A stretch of 64,000 nt of DNA from Argentina anserina (taxonomy: Eukaryota; Streptophyta; Magnoliopsida; Rosales; Rosaceae), in the NCBI RefSeq assembly GCF_933775445.1, contig NC_065872.1, positions 3,224,001 to 3,288,000 on the forward strand. The letters are read 5' to 3'. The notes under the pieces are model-generated. The model had not been told where the DNA came from and did not search any database. It worked only from the letters and a program-made list of their open reading frames with translations. Below are positions 62,753 to 64,000 of this stretch, in pieces; the first letter of the stretch is position 1; every line of letters starts with the position of its first letter. The position numbers and the translations under genes were made by a program.

Positions 62753-63756
62753 CTACACTGAAGCAGATTCAGAGGGTCTGTCCTTCTGAACCAAGGAAGG
62801 TTGCAGTGTAAGATCTCCAACCCCCTTTGGAGGGCCAATACTGCAACGATCAGTGTTGTGTAATTGAATAGCATCCTTTATTTTCTGGAACTGCAGAAGA
62901 TTCGAAAACGTGATCATATGAATTCAGATAAGGTGGACGCAAAAATATGCAGAAAGCAAAACTGAAACTTTCATCATCTACATTTTCAGCAGAACATATG
63001 GTCTAGACAAATAAAATTGGAGTGGATTGTTTCAACGGTATATGCTGTAGCAGGCACATTTAGCATAATATGCAACATACATCAGCTAAACCAATCAGCG
63101 CATGTTACAACCAGTGATGTTTCTTCGCTTAAAAAAAGTAGGTAGTTCAAGGGAAACTGTTTAACACCATGGGTAAAGAAAAGAGAGATTCGAAATAAAA
63201 TGTTTCCACATAAGCTTAGGACAGAAGGACGCTTTTTATAACATGATTGATAATTACCTTAGCTAGTGAACATGAAAAGGATTCCAGCTGCCCCTCAGAT
63301 CCACGGTAAAAATGGAAATAGGGAAGGACCTTCACGTTCATACTCTTGCACATTGGCTTATTCTCATCAAAATTCACTTTCAGGAATAGAATCTCAGGGT
63401 GATCCTCAGCTATTCTGCAGAGCTGACATGCATTACACAAAAGTGAATTCGGGCAGCGATAACATCTTACTCAGAGAGAAACTTTCACAGCAAAACCAAA
63501 CCCAAACCAAAAACAAATTTAACATATGGCAAGAATCATGTGGACAGAATGAATTCCTATTGGGATCAATTGTTACCTTGGGAAATAATGCACGGCAAGA
63601 ACCACACCAAGTGCCGTAGAATTCTACAATAACTAATCTATCTCCAGCTTGAGCTAAAGCACTCAAAAATTCTTGAGTGGAATGTATGTCAATCATATTC
63701 GGAACACTTCGTTCCCACCATTTTGGCTGGCCTGTTTCAGCAACAGCGGCCTGTAC
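62753..63756 (-). CDS. Atypical Cys/His-rich thioredoxin (ACHT-like), 5' end outside window
   Basis: Chloroplast thioredoxins of this group pass electrons to 2-Cys peroxiredoxin and respond to light. Visible exons: 63756-63577, 63422-63258 and 62890-62753, in phase (60 + 55 + 45 codons and stop). Fold elements: [20 protein letters not shown], with active site WCGSC rather than WCGPC; then [29 protein letters not shown] (cis-Pro in VLPYF). The Ser/Pro-rich tail ends PSESASV. WCGSC points to ACHT2-type. The first exon or exons with the transit peptide lie beyond 64000; 63757-64000 is intron. A KWWER element just before the Trx fold is typical of the family. Confidence 0.9.
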
Positions 63757-64000
63757 CTGAAGTAAAGAGAACCTAAGACCATTAGGTGACTATACACATA
63801 CTATAACGGTTCAGCAAAAATAACAAAATATCGTTCCCATAGCGTTTCTTCATCTCATGAAACTGCCATCCCAAGCATTACGAATATAAATCATATAACA
63901 TGGTCTGAAATTATTCAACTTGTGAAAGTATTCCCGTACAACCCCTCAAATGCAGTAATTGTGTCCATAAGATAGAAAACCAACATCCCTAAAATTCAAT

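Overview
This is nuclear DNA of a flowering plant. Genes are split by AT-rich GT-AG introns, spacers run to about 5 kb, and there are many small transposon relics. Gene content is eudicot. A Rosaceae source (strawberry/rose group) is my guess from general impression only; nothing in the sequence proves it.

Layout. 1-983 (-): 5' part of a cytosolic-type serine acetyltransferase. 1270-3849: a hAT-like element holding four copies of a 505-bp unit. 4466-6451 and 7337-9475 (-): a tandem pair of EFFECTOR OF TRANSCRIPTION genes (GIY-YIG-like domain plus Cys/His ET repeats). 9.5-12.6 kb: spacer with a SINE. 12581-16081 (+): USP-like/kinase fusion. 17064-19114 (+): plant LpxA. 19.1-24.1 kb: spacer. 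24082-25368 (+): MYB repressor of the SHAQKYF class. 25.4-30.3 kb: spacer. 30296-36515 (-): KEA4-type K+/H+ antiporter with 20 coding exons. 38107-39218 (+): ACC oxidase. 39510-40590: long foldback element. 40707-42275 (-): FANCE homologue. 43-45.3 kb: tandemly duplicated unknown locus. 45419-47129 (+): tetraspanin. 48092-50882 (-): chloroplast-type methyltransferase with no visible ATG. 50.9-56.8 kb: spacer with a 2.7-kb Harbinger-like element. 56831-57712 (+): cytidine deaminase. 58948-59544 (-): PRA1. 59910-60706 (-): small membrane protein, probably mitochondrial. 61-62.1 kb: two inverted-repeat elements. 62753-63756 (-): 3' part of an ACHT-type thioredoxin.

The genes do not form one pathway. 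From memory, neighbours here are also neighbours in Arabidopsis: KEA4, ACO1, TET2 and CDA1 lie together on chromosome 2; SERAT1;1, ET2/ET3, a USP-kinase and a MYB lie together on chromosome 5; LpxA, FANCE, cytidine deaminases and ACHT2 lie together on chromosome 4. The window therefore looks like an ancestral block that Arabidopsis split among duplicates. Exon limits were set by hand from splice consensus, reading-frame continuity and recalled family similarity. I found no clear new enzymatic system. The least explained parts are the duplicated locus at 43-45.3 kb, the 505-bp array and the 1.08-kb foldback element.
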